Assembly: GCF_900112025.1 (NCBI RefSeq)
Contig: NZ_FOKL01000017.1
Span: 1 to 61,218, forward strand
Direction of reading: 5' to 3'
Length of the DNA stretch: 61,218 bases
Source: Janthinobacterium sp. 344
GTDB taxonomy: Bacteria > Pseudomonadota > Gammaproteobacteria > Burkholderiales > Burkholderiaceae_D
Shown here: positions 1-7,865 of the stretch, one piece after another
Numbering within the stretch: position 1 is the stretch's first letter
Layout: each line of letters opens with the position of its first letter
Program-made: the position numbers and the translations under genes
The notes under the pieces: generated by a model
The model's input: only the letters and a program-made list of their open reading frames with translations
The model's database searches: none
What the model was told of the DNA's origin: nothing

Positions 1-381
1 GCCAACTTGGCGGGCCAGCAGGATGTGTTCGCGGGTCTGTGGCATTGGGCCGTCAGCTGCGGAGCACACCAGGATCGCGCCGTCCATCTGCGCGGCACCG
101 GTAATCATGTTCTTGATGTAGTCGGCGTGGCCTGGGCAGTCAACGTGTGCGTAGTGACGGGTTTCCGTTTCGTACTCGACGTGGGCGGTGTTGATCGTGA
201 TACCGCGCGCTTTTTCTTCTGGAGCCGCATCGATCTGGTCGTATGCTTTGGCTTCGCCGCCGAATTTCTTCGACAGAACCGTTGCGATTGCAGCGGTCAG
301 CGTGGTTTTACCGTGGTCGACGTGGCCGATGGTGCCGACGTTGACGTGCGGCTTGGTCCGTTCGAATTTACCTTTTGCCAT
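1..381 (-). CDS. tuf: Elongation factor Tu, N-terminal part (partial)
   Basis: This is the first 127 codons of EF-Tu, the GTPase that brings aminoacyl-tRNA to the ribosome. The gene runs off the left edge of the window. The protein begins MAKGKFERTKPHVNVGTIGH and contains the P-loop GHVDHGKT, the switch I region ARGITINTAHVEYET and the DCPGHADY G3 motif. The ATG is at 381, preceded on the minus strand by a GGAA-type Shine-Dalgarno. It lies downstream of fusA, the normal last position of the str operon (rpsL-rpsG-fusA-tuf). A second tuf copy ends at the right edge of the window. Confidence 0.98.
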   Translation of the reverse strand, partial: MAKGKFERTKPHVNVGTIGHVDHGKTTLTAAIATVLSKKFGGEAKAYDQIDAAPEEKARGITINTAHVEYETETRHYAHVDCPGHADYIKNMITGAAQMDGAILVCSAADGPMPQTREHILLARQVG

Positions 382-415
382 TTTATTCTTCCTTAGAACA
401 ATGATTTAAATGTAG

Positions 416-443
416 GGGCCGGCACTCTCGTGAAAGCCGGCCC
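416..443 (-). other. GC-rich intercistronic hairpin between fusA and tuf
   Basis: An 8-bp perfect stem (GGGCCGGC at 416-423 with GCCGGCCC at 436-443) with a 12-nt loop lies just after the fusA stop. No T-tract follows it on the minus strand, so it is more likely an mRNA stability or processing element, or a weak attenuator, than a full terminator. Similar GC-rich hairpins occur in other gaps of the ribosomal operons in this window. Confidence 0.5.
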
Positions 444-453
444 GGAACTTCTA

Positions 454-2559
454 TTACTTAGCTTTCGAGCTTACGATTGCTTCAGTCACATGCTTAGGTG
501 CTTCAGCATAGTGCTTGAATTCCATCGTGTAAGTCGCACGACCTTGGGTCGACGAACGCAACGACGTGGCGTAACCGAACATTTCCGACAGCGGCACTTC
601 GGCCTTGATGATCTTGCCGCCACCGCCAGCAATTTCATCCATGCCTTGCACCATACCGCGACGCGACGACAGATCGCCCATCACGGTACCGGCGTAGTCT
701 TCCGGCGTTTCCACTTCCACGGCCATCATCGGCTCCAGGATGACTGGCGATGCTTTGCGGCAGCCATCTTTGAATGCCATCGAAGCGGCCATGCGGAATG
801 CATTTTCGTTCGAGTCAACATCATGGTACGAACCGAAGAACAGCGTGACTTTCACGTCAACAACTGGGTAGCCAGCCATCACGCCCGAAGTCAGCGTGTC
901 GCGCACACCTTTTTCAACTGCAGGGATGTATTCGCGAGGAACGGTACCGCCCTTGATCGCGTCAACGAATTCGAAGCCCTTGCCCGGTTCTTGCGGTTCG
1001 ATCTTCAGAACCACGTGACCGTATTGACCACGACCACCCGATTGCTTGACGAATTTGCCTTCCGACTCTTCGCACACTTTACGGATCGTTTCGCGGTAAG
1101 CCACTTGTGGCTTGCCGACGGTGGCTTCAACGTTGAATTCGCGCTTCATGCGGTCAACGATGATGTCCAGATGCAACTCGCCCATACCGGCGATGATGGT
1201 CTGGCCCGATTCTTCATCGGTACGCACGCGGAACGATGGATCTTCTGCTGCCAGACGGTTCAGCGCCAGGCCCATTTTTTCCTGGTCGGCCTTGGTTTTT
1301 GGCTCAACCGCTTGCGAAATCACTGGCTCAGGGAAGACCATGCGCTCCAGAACCACGCTTGCCTTGTCGTCGCAAAGCGTATCGCCCGTGGTGGTGTCTT
1401 TCAGACCCACAACAGCGGCGATGTCGCCAGCGCGCATTTCCTTGATTTCTTCGCGTTCGTTCGCTTGCATCTGCACGATACGGCCGATACGCTCTTTCTT
1501 CTGCTTCACGGAGTTCAACACCGAGTCGCCCGAATTCAGGGTACCCGAGTAGCAACGGATGAAGCACAGCTGACCCACGAACGGATCGGTTGCGATCTTG
1601 AACGCCAGTGCCGAGAATTTCTCGTTGTCGTCAGCGGCGCGCTCGACCGGCTGCTCATCTTCATCCAGACCTGGGACAGGCGGAATGTCGATTGGCGATG
1701 GCAGGTACTCGATGACCGCGTCCAGCATGGCCTGTACGCCCTTGTTTTTAAAGGCGGTACCGCACAGCATTGGAACGATTTCGCTGGCGATGGTACGCTG
1801 ACGCAGAGCAGCCTTGATCTCGGCTTCCGACAGGTCGCCTTCTTCCAGGTACTTGTTCATCAGGTCTTCCGACGCTTCAGCAGCGGCTTCCACCATGTTC
1901 TCGCGCCACTTGGCAGCATCGGCGGCCAGGTGTGCAGGAATGTCTTCGTATTCGAACTTCATGCCTTGCGAAGCGTCGTCCCAAATGACGGCCTTCATCT
2001 TGACCAGATCGATAACGCCGGTGAAGACGTCTTCAGCGCCGATCGGCATCTGGATAGGCACCGGGTTGGCTTTCAGGCGCGAACGCATCTGATCGTAAAC
2101 CTTGAAGAAGTTGGCGCCGGTACGGTCCATCTTGTTCACGAAGGCCAGACGTGGCACTTTGTACTTGTTAGCCTGACGCCATACCGTTTCCGATTGTGGC
2201 TGCACGCCGCCGACTGCACAGTAAACCATGCAGGCGCCATCCAACACGCGCATCGAACGTTCCACTTCAATGGTGAAGTCAACGTGGCCTGGGGTGTCGA
2301 TGATGTTGATGTGGTGCGCTGGGAAGTTGTTTGCCATGCCTTTCCAGAAGCACGTAACAGCAGCCGAGGTAATCGTGATACCGCGCTCTTGCTCCTGTGC
2401 CATCCAGTCGGTGGTGGCGGCGCCATCATGGACTTCGCCCAGCTTGTGGTTCACGCCTGTGTAGAACAGGACGCGCTCGGTCGTGGTCGTCTTACCTGCA
2501 TCGATGTGAGCGGAGATACCGATATTACGATAGCGCTCAATGGGGGTCTTGCGGGCCAT
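454..2559 (-). CDS. fusA: Elongation factor G
   Basis: A 701-residue EF-G, the GTPase that drives ribosomal translocation. It begins MARKTPIERYRNIGISAHID and carries the P-loop AHIDAGKTTTTERV, the DTPGHVDF G3 motif and NKMD (G4). Domains II-V follow in the usual order, and the length is normal for the family. The ATG at 2559 is chosen because the conserved N-terminus starts there and AGGA lies 7 nt upstream on the minus strand; an in-frame extension to 2628 has no family support. It follows rpsG by about 108 bp and precedes tuf, as in the standard str operon. Confidence 0.98.
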   Translation of the reverse strand: MARKTPIERYRNIGISAHIDAGKTTTTERVLFYTGVNHKLGEVHDGAATTDWMAQEQERGITITSAAVTCFWKGMANNFPAHHINIIDTPGHVDFTIEVERSMRVLDGACMVYCAVGGVQPQSETVWRQANKYKVPRLAFVNKMDRTGANFFKVYDQMRSRLKANPVPIQMPIGAEDVFTGVIDLVKMKAVIWDDASQGMKFEYEDIPAHLAADAAKWRENMVEAAAEASEDLMNKYLEEGDLSEAEIKAALRQRTIASEIVPMLCGTAFKNKGVQAMLDAVIEYLPSPIDIPPVPGLDEDEQPVERAADDNEKFSALAFKIATDPFVGQLCFIRCYSGTLNSGDSVLNSVKQKKERIGRIVQMQANEREEIKEMRAGDIAAVVGLKDTTTGDTLCDDKASVVLERMVFPEPVISQAVEPKTKADQEKMGLALNRLAAEDPSFRVRTDEESGQTIIAGMGELHLDIIVDRMKREFNVEATVGKPQVAYRETIRKVCEESEGKFVKQSGGRGQYGHVVLKIEPQEPGKGFEFVDAIKGGTVPREYIPAVEKGVRDTLTSGVMAGYPVVDVKVTLFFGSYHDVDSNENAFRMAASMAFKDGCRKASPVILEPMMAVEVETPEDYAGTVMGDLSSRRGMVQGMDEIAGGGGKIIKAEVPLSEMFGYATSLRSSTQGRATYTMEFKHYAEAPKHVTEAIVSSKAK

Positions 2560-2667
2560 AATTAATCCTAAATGAATGGACAAAACCGAGCAGCATTTTT
2601 TTGCAAAAATGAGCCCGGCCTCGAACAACAGATGCTTGACAGCCGCCTTGCGGTAGCTGGCTTTATA

Positions 2668-3138
2668 TTAGAAGCGGAAATGCGAGAACGCTTTGTTCGC
2701 TTCAGCCATACGATGGACTTCGTCGCGTTTTTTCATCGCGCCGCCGCGGCTTTCAGCCGCTTCCATCAGCTCACCGCCGAGGCGTTGTGGCATCGATTTT
2801 TCGCTGCGCTTGTTAGCAGCTTCACGCAACCAACGCATGGACAGGGCCATACGACGGACTGGGCGAACTTCGACCGGCACCTGGTAGTTTGCACCACCGA
2901 CGCGACGGGATTTCACCTCAACCAACGGCTTGGCGTTGTTGATTGCGGTAGCAAAAACTTCGAGCGGATCTTTGCCCGATTTTGCTGCGATGTGCTCGAA
3001 GGCACCGTAGATGATGTTTTCTGCAACCGATTTCTTACCGGACAGCATCAGCACGTTTACAAATTTAGCGACATCAGTGTTGCCGAATTTTGGATCTGGC
3101 AAAATTTCGCGCTTGGGTACTTCACGACGACGTGGCAT
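2668..3138 (-). CDS. rpsG: 30S ribosomal protein S7
   Basis: S7 is a primary 16S rRNA-binding protein that nucleates assembly of the 30S head. The 156-residue product begins MPRRREVPKREILPDPKFGN and contains the conserved LMLSGKKSVAENIIYGAFE and RRVGGANYQVPVEVR segments. The ATG at 3138 has GAAAGGAAT upstream; an extension to 3153 is ignored because S7 always begins M(P/A)RRR. It is the second gene of the str operon, 152 bp after rpsL. That gap holds a small TCGACC/GGTCGA hairpin (3215-3232). Confidence 0.98.
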   Translation of the reverse strand: MPRRREVPKREILPDPKFGNTDVAKFVNVLMLSGKKSVAENIIYGAFEHIAAKSGKDPLEVFATAINNAKPLVEVKSRRVGGANYQVPVEVRPVRRMALSMRWLREAANKRSEKSMPQRLGGELMEAAESRGGAMKKRDEVHRMAEANKAFSHFRF

Positions 3139-3290
3139 ATCAATTCCTTTCAATCTTCAGTTGAGCGCGCGTTCTTCGCACACTCGCGGACGACCATCAT
3201 AGTCCTCCACTTACTCGACCAGATGCGGTCGACTACATTCACTTAGCTAGTTGCCACTGAGCGAAACTTGGGTTTGCTGCGTACAACTTA

Positions 3291-3674
3291 TTACTTCTTG
3301 CCTGCTTTAGCGCGCTTGGTACCATACTTCGAACGCGATTGCTTACGGTCTTTAACGCCTTGGGTATCCAGAGCACCGCGAACCATGTGGTAACGCACAC
3401 CCGGCAAATCCTTGACGCGGCCGCCGCGCAACAGCACAACACTATGCTCTTGCAGGTTATGGCCTTCACCGCCAATGTACGAAATGACTTCGAAACCATT
3501 GGTCAGGCGAACTTTAGCGACTTTACGCAGAGCCGAGTTAGGCTTCTTTGGAGTCGTGGTGTAAACACGTGTGCAGACGCCACGCTTTTGCGGGCTGTTT
3601 TCCAGCGCCGGCGATTTGCTCTTCACGGTCAAGGCGACGCGTGGATTGCGAATCAATTGATTGATGGTTGGCAT
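3291..3674 (-). CDS. rpsL: 30S ribosomal protein S12
   Basis: S12 sits in the decoding centre and is the site of streptomycin-resistance mutations. The 127-residue product begins MPTINQLIRNPR. Both residues usually altered in resistant mutants are present as wild-type lysines, in TTTPKKPNSALRK (K42/K43) and GGRVKDLPGVRYH (K88 region), so this allele predicts streptomycin sensitivity. It is the first gene of the str operon. A good sigma-70 promoter lies about 180 bp upstream (3853-3881). Confidence 0.98.
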   Translation of the reverse strand: MPTINQLIRNPRVALTVKSKSPALENSPQKRGVCTRVYTTTPKKPNSALRKVAKVRLTNGFEVISYIGGEGHNLQEHSVVLLRGGRVKDLPGVRYHMVRGALDTQGVKDRKQSRSKYGTKRAKAGKK

Positions 3675-4088
3675 CGTTATAAATCCAACAAAAAAATACG
3701 ATTAATAACCCGGGCAAGATGCCCGGCGACTAAAACCTCGTCCCGTTCTTATCTGCTGCGCACCGGAGGCACCCGCAGCCACTCGATAAGGAGCGGCCAA
3801 GAAATACCAAGTAACACGTAAACGATGTGCAGAATAAAATCGAGAACTCGCTAGTTTAGACCTTGTGTTACAGGGGGTCAATCAGTTTACGGCTTTTTGC
3901 TATAAAAAAAGGCAAAAAGACGGCGCGTTCGTGGCATTTTGGCTAATTTTTCCTGGCGCTGCACTAGCCGCCCCCTTGCCGATCCGACACTCTTTCGTTG
4001 TGAACAAGTTGCTGCCAGGGCTGTTCTTGTACGACCACGCGATGGCAAAAGGAATGATAATAGCGGACATTTTTCGCTGCCCTCCCTT
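3675..4088. other. Divergent intergenic region, rpsL leader and upstream of the phosphoethanolamine transferase gene
   Basis: This 414-bp gap contains no convincing gene. It holds the rpsL promoter (3853-3881, minus) and a 170-nt rpsL leader. The leader contains a 7-bp hairpin, CCGGGCA/TGCCCGG at 3710-3726, followed on the minus strand by a T-tract about 12 nt later. The short ORFs here run into neighbouring genes and lack conserved features. No clear promoter for the plus-strand gene at 4089 was found. Confidence 0.6.
3853..3881 (-). promoter_or_regulatory. Sigma-70 promoter of the str operon (rpsL-rpsG-fusA-tuf)
   Basis: On the minus strand a -35 box TTGACC (3881-3876) and a -10 box TAAACT (3858-3853) are separated by exactly 17 bp. 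This fits the sigma-70 consensus TTGACA-N17-TATAAT well. It directs transcription toward rpsL with a leader of about 170 nt, and a strong promoter is expected for this operon. Confidence 0.7.
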
Positions 4089-6014
4089 ATGCGCTCCTTG
4101 CTTCGCCCCGCCAATCTGTTCCTGCTGCTGACGTATGCCCTGCTGACGGCCGTGCCCTTCATCCCGGTGCTGCTGGGGCGTGCGCTCGAGCATCCCTGGC
4201 AGATGCTCACGTTCGAGCTGCTGGCCTGGCTGGCCGTCTGGAGCCTCTTCCAGCGCCCCGCCTACTTCCACTGGCTGCTGGTGCCCGCCTTCCTCGCGCT
4301 GCCGACGGAGCTCTACCTGTTTATCTTTTACGGCCAGGGCATTTCCACGCACCATCTGGGCATCATCGTGGAAACCAGTCCCAAGGAAGCGATGGAATTT
4401 CTCGGGCAAAAGGTCTGGCTGATGGGCGCCGTCATGCTGGGCGTCATCGCCTGGTGCCTGCTCAGCTGGTATGCGGCCACGCGCACGCGCGACCTGGACT
4501 GGCGCGGCAAGACGCGGCCGGCCGCCTTCGCGCTGCTGTTGCTGCTCGGTGCTTTCTGGGGCTATGGCTACGAATTCGGCTTCGACGCCAAGGTGCTGCA
4601 CAGCGCCGCCGCGTCCGGCAAAAGCGGCGCGCCGGCGGCCAGCGGCAAGGCGCACGCCTCCGGCTTCGGCGACGCCAGCGCGGCCGAGGATGAAACGGCC
4701 GAGGAAGACGAGGAAAGCAGCAAGCCCGAAAATGCCAGCATCGCCGGCGCCGACGAGACGGGCCTGGGCTGGCCCAGCCTGCCACACTGGGCGCGCCTGC
4801 CCTACACCTTCGACACCATCAGCAATTCCTGGCCCTTCGGCCTGATGGCGCGCGGCCTGGACTTTTACAAGGAACGCCGCTACCTGGCCGAACTGGGCCA
4901 GAAAAGCAGCAGCTTCCGTTTCGGCGCGCACCAGCAGCATCCCGACACCCAGCCGGAAGTGGTGGTGATGGTGATCGGCGAATCGTCGCGCTACGACCGC
5001 TGGAGCCTGAACGGCTACGAGCGCGACACCAATCCCCTGCTGAAGCAGGAAAGCAACCTGGTGCCGCTGGCCGACGTCATCACGGCCGTCTCCGCCACGC
5101 GCCTGTCGGTGCCTGTCATCATCTCGCGCAAGCCGGCCACGCAAAGCCTGAAGGATGGCTTTTCGGAAAAATCCTTCCTCACGGCCTACAAGGAAGCGGG
5201 CTTCAAGACCTACTGGCTGTCGAACCAGATCTCGTTCGGCCAGTTCGACACGCCCGTCTCCGTCTTCGCCAAGGAGGCGGACGTGGTGCAGTTCCTGAAC
5301 CTGGGCGGCTTTACCAATAATTCGAATTTCGACCAGATCCTGTTCGACCCGCTGAAAAACGCGCTGGCCGATCCGGCGCCGAAAAAGCTCATCGTGCTGC
5401 ATACCCTGGGCAGCCACTGGAACTACAGCCAGCGCTATCCGAAATCGTTCGACAAATGGCAGCCGTCGCTGTTCGGCGTCGACAAGCCCGTGTACACGGA
5501 CACGGCCATCAAGCCGCAGCTGAACAACAGCTATGACAGCTCGATCCTGTACACGGACTGGTTCCTGTCGAACGTGATCGGCATATTGAAAGACGATGGC
5601 CAGCGCATGGCCCTGCGCAGCTCGCTCGTCTACGTGGCCGACCACGGCCAGACCCTGTACGACGGCAGCTGCCGCCTGGCGTTCCACGGGCATAACACGC
5701 AGTTCGAGTTCCACGTGCCCGCCTTCGTCTGGTATTCGCCGCAATTCCAGCAGCACTACCCGGACAAGGTGACGCAGCTGCAGCGCCATCAGAAGGCGCG
5801 GCTGTCGACGGAAAACATGTTCCACACGCTGCTAGACCTGGGCGACATCCGTTTCGCCGGCGAGCAGCCCGAATGGAGCATCGCCAGCCCCCGCTTCAAG
5901 CAGCACAAGCGCTACGTCGACAGCTACGGCTGGACCAATTACGACAACGCCATCATTCGTGGCGACTGCCGCGAAGTGATCGACAAGAGCACGCCGGAAA
6001 AACAGGACAAATAA
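4089..6014 (+). CDS. Phosphoethanolamine transferase (EptA/CptA-like, alkaline-phosphatase superfamily)
   Basis: This probable inner-membrane enzyme transfers phosphoethanolamine to lipid A or core LPS, with its catalytic domain in the periplasm. The 641-residue product has an N-terminal block of about five membrane segments (residues 1-170), then a sulfatase-fold domain. Visible motifs are VMVIGESSRYDRWSLNGYER (metal-binding Glu), SATRLSVP (the Thr is the likely nucleophile) and VYVADHGQ followed by FHGHNTQFEFHVPAF. It is longer than EptA (about 550) because of an acidic Ala/Asp/Glu/Ser-rich linker (about residues 190-235). The usual DHGE is DHGQ. The start is the ATG at 4089, giving the membrane segment at the N-terminus; the ORF extends to 3939 without support. 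It stands alone, between rpsL and a convergent MutS-like gene. Substrate and any role in polymyxin resistance are inferred. Confidence 0.85.
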   Translation: MRSLLRPANLFLLLTYALLTAVPFIPVLLGRALEHPWQMLTFELLAWLAVWSLFQRPAYFHWLLVPAFLALPTELYLFIFYGQGISTHHLGIIVETSPKEAMEFLGQKVWLMGAVMLGVIAWCLLSWYAATRTRDLDWRGKTRPAAFALLLLLGAFWGYGYEFGFDAKVLHSAAASGKSGAPAASGKAHASGFGDASAAEDETAEEDEESSKPENASIAGADETGLGWPSLPHWARLPYTFDTISNSWPFGLMARGLDFYKERRYLAELGQKSSSFRFGAHQQHPDTQPEVVVMVIGESSRYDRWSLNGYERDTNPLLKQESNLVPLADVITAVSATRLSVPVIISRKPATQSLKDGFSEKSFLTAYKEAGFKTYWLSNQISFGQFDTPVSVFAKEADVVQFLNLGGFTNNSNFDQILFDPLKNALADPAPKKLIVLHTLGSHWNYSQRYPKSFDKWQPSLFGVDKPVYTDTAIKPQLNNSYDSSILYTDWFLSNVIGILKDDGQRMALRSSLVYVADHGQTLYDGSCRLAFHGHNTQFEFHVPAFVWYSPQFQQHYPDKVTQLQRHQKARLSTENMFHTLLDLGDIRFAGEQPEWSIASPRFKQHKRYVDSYGWTNYDNAIIRGDCREVIDKSTPEKQDK

Positions 6015-6037
6015 GCGAGGATAAGCAAGCGCGGCCG

Positions 6038-7621
6038 TCACGCCCGCGCCAGCACGCCCGCGCAATCGTCCGGCTGCGCCATGTGCGTGCTGAGCCAGTC
6101 GAAGACGCGGCCCGCCTTGTCTTCGATGTCCAGGCCAAAGCCCCGCTGGGCCAGCAGGGCGATGCCGTTGGTAACCTGCAGCACGCCGGGCGCCAGCAGC
6201 AGCGCGCCATGCGCGTCGCGGCGCACGCACCAGGGCGCCAGGCAGTCTTCCAGCAAGGGCCCCAGCACCAGGTTGTGCGACGAGACGAGCACCGGATGCT
6301 GCGCTGCCAGCGTATGCAGCACGGCGGCCGCGGCCGCCACCGATTCGAGGTGGTTGGTGCCGCGAAAGATCTCGTCGATCAGGAACAGCGCCGGCGCGCC
6401 GCTTCCGGCCAGCGCCAGCAGTTCACGCGCGCGGCGCAGTTCGGCGATATACAGACTTTCGCCGCCATCGAGCGAATCTTCATTCTGCATGCTCGAATAC
6501 AGCGGCAGCATGGGCACGCTGGCCGCCTGCGCATAGCAAAAGCCGAAGGCGCGCGCGCTGATCAGATTGAGACCCACGCCGCGCAGCAAGGTGCTCTTGC
6601 CGATGGCATTCTGCCCCGAGATGAAGACGCCGCGCCCATCGAGCCGCAACGACAGCGGCATGGCACCGTCGAGCAGCGGATGCACCATGGCGTCCAGCGA
6701 CCAGTGCCGCGCACCGCCCTCCTGCGCCCAGCAGAACCGCGCCCGCGCCCGCACATGGCGCGCCAGGGCCAGGTCCGCCTCCAGGTCGGCCAGCAGCAGG
6801 AAGCTCTGGCGCAAAACATCGCGTTCGCGCCGCACCACGCGCAGGCTGTGAAAATAGCGGCGGATATTGCCCAGCATGAGCCAGTCGTCATACTCACTCA
6901 GCAGGGGAATCATCTTGATCCAGCGCAGCGGCGTGATCTGGCGGTTGATCGCGCCTGCGGCACGCGCGCCTTCGCGCAGCGGCGCCGTGCATGGCAGGTC
7001 GAGCGCCCCCAGGCGGCCATGCACCAGCAACATCCGCTGCACGGTAAACACGCTGCGCTCCCACGGCTTGCAGCGGTCATGAAAGCACATCTGCAACGCC
7101 ATCAGCGCCAGCCAGACGGGCACCACGACGGCCCATGCCAGCGGCGCGACCAGCCACGCGGCCAGCAGCGATACCAGCAGCACCAGGGTGGGCAGCAGCA
7201 GCCAGCGGCTCCACCATGGCGGTGCTGGCGGCGGCGCGCCGCACAGCAGCGCCGCCACCTCCATGTCCGCCGTGCGCAGCGGCCGCATGGCTTGCTCCAG
7301 CGCCGCCTGCTGCGCCGGCGCGGCCAGCAGGGCCGCGATGCGCGCGCGCGAGGCGGCGCCTGCAATACCGCTCGCCAGGCGCTGATGCAGGCGCTGCTGG
7401 CCAAGAATGCTGGTCTGTGCGGCGAGCTGCGCATGGTAGTCATCGAGCAGCATTTCATCCCAGGTCTGCTCATCGAGCTGGAGCGGGCTACCTTCGACCT
7501 GCTGCAGCATGGCAATGTCGCTGCGGGCAAACGGATAATCGAATTCCGCCGGTTCAGGCAGGCTGGCAAACTGGCGCAGCCAGCGGTTCAGGCGGGCAAC
7601 AAGGGAGGGCGAGGACGGCAT
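6038..7621 (-). CDS. MutS-family ATPase with two transmembrane segments
   Basis: The C-terminal half is a MutS-type ABC ATPase: Walker A GQNAIGKSTLLRG, a SLDGGESLYIAELRR segment and Walker B ALFLIDEIFRGTNHLE, followed by VLVSSHN (H-loop). The N-terminal half lacks the mismatch-recognition domain of MutS. It has two adjacent hydrophobic spans (WLLLPTLVLLVSLLAAWLV and AWAVVVPVWLALMALQMC), so the protein is probably held in the membrane. It is about 528 residues, compared with about 850-880 for MutS. The start is uncertain: the ATG at 7621 has GGAG 4 nt upstream, while 7708 would add 29 residues of lower GC3 without a clear RBS. It is divergent from the ABC-exporter cluster. Its role is unknown and need not be mismatch repair. 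Confidence 0.8.
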   Translation of the reverse strand: MPSSPSLVARLNRWLRQFASLPEPAEFDYPFARSDIAMLQQVEGSPLQLDEQTWDEMLLDDYHAQLAAQTSILGQQRLHQRLASGIAGAASRARIAALLAAPAQQAALEQAMRPLRTADMEVAALLCGAPPPAPPWWSRWLLLPTLVLLVSLLAAWLVAPLAWAVVVPVWLALMALQMCFHDRCKPWERSVFTVQRMLLVHGRLGALDLPCTAPLREGARAAGAINRQITPLRWIKMIPLLSEYDDWLMLGNIRRYFHSLRVVRRERDVLRQSFLLLADLEADLALARHVRARARFCWAQEGGARHWSLDAMVHPLLDGAMPLSLRLDGRGVFISGQNAIGKSTLLRGVGLNLISARAFGFCYAQAASVPMLPLYSSMQNEDSLDGGESLYIAELRRARELLALAGSGAPALFLIDEIFRGTNHLESVAAAAAVLHTLAAQHPVLVSSHNLVLGPLLEDCLAPWCVRRDAHGALLLAPGVLQVTNGIALLAQRGFGLDIEDKAGRVFDWLSTHMAQPDDCAGVLARA

Positions 7622-7736
7622 CATGCTCCAATCAGTGAGCAGCATGGCGCCGCGCGCCATCACTGCCACGGCACAGATCAGGTCGATTGCCAGATTATCA
7701 AGATCCATCGCCGCAGACCCGGCCGCTGCGGCCGGG

Positions 7737-7779
7737 CGGACACCTGGCGGACGGCGCGGACACGGCGGACAGCCGGACA
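7737..7779 (+). repeat. CGGACA repeat array upstream of the exporter operon
   Basis: Five copies of CGGACA (one CGGACG) start at 7737, 7748, 7757, 7766 and 7774, spaced 8-11 bp. The array lies about 40-80 bp upstream of a sigma-54 promoter (7818-7833). Two inverse copies (TGTCCAC) flank the start of the downstream gene. This is the position expected for the enhancer sites of a sigma-54 activator, and such an activator is encoded in the same operon. The binding role is inferred. Confidence 0.5.
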
Positions 7780-7817
7780 CCGCGGTTTTTCTCCTTGCAG
7801 ATCAATGGCTTATACAG

Positions 7818-7833
7818 TGGCACGGATCGTGCA
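7818..7833 (+). promoter_or_regulatory. Sigma-54 promoter of the ABC-exporter / two-component operon
   Basis: TGGCACG-GATC-GTGCA matches the sigma-54 consensus TGGCACG-N4-TTGCA with one mismatch and has the required GG-N10-GC spacing. Transcription would begin near 7844, some 20 bp before the adaptor start codon. The operon also encodes an NtrC-type activator, so positive autoregulation is likely. Confidence 0.75.
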
Positions 7834-7865
7834 TAGCAATGGGCATTGTCCACGAAATGTCCACC

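Noticed and set aside
430..2565. A 711-codon plus-strand frame opposite fusA
   Set aside because: It is a shadow of fusA with no family resemblance.
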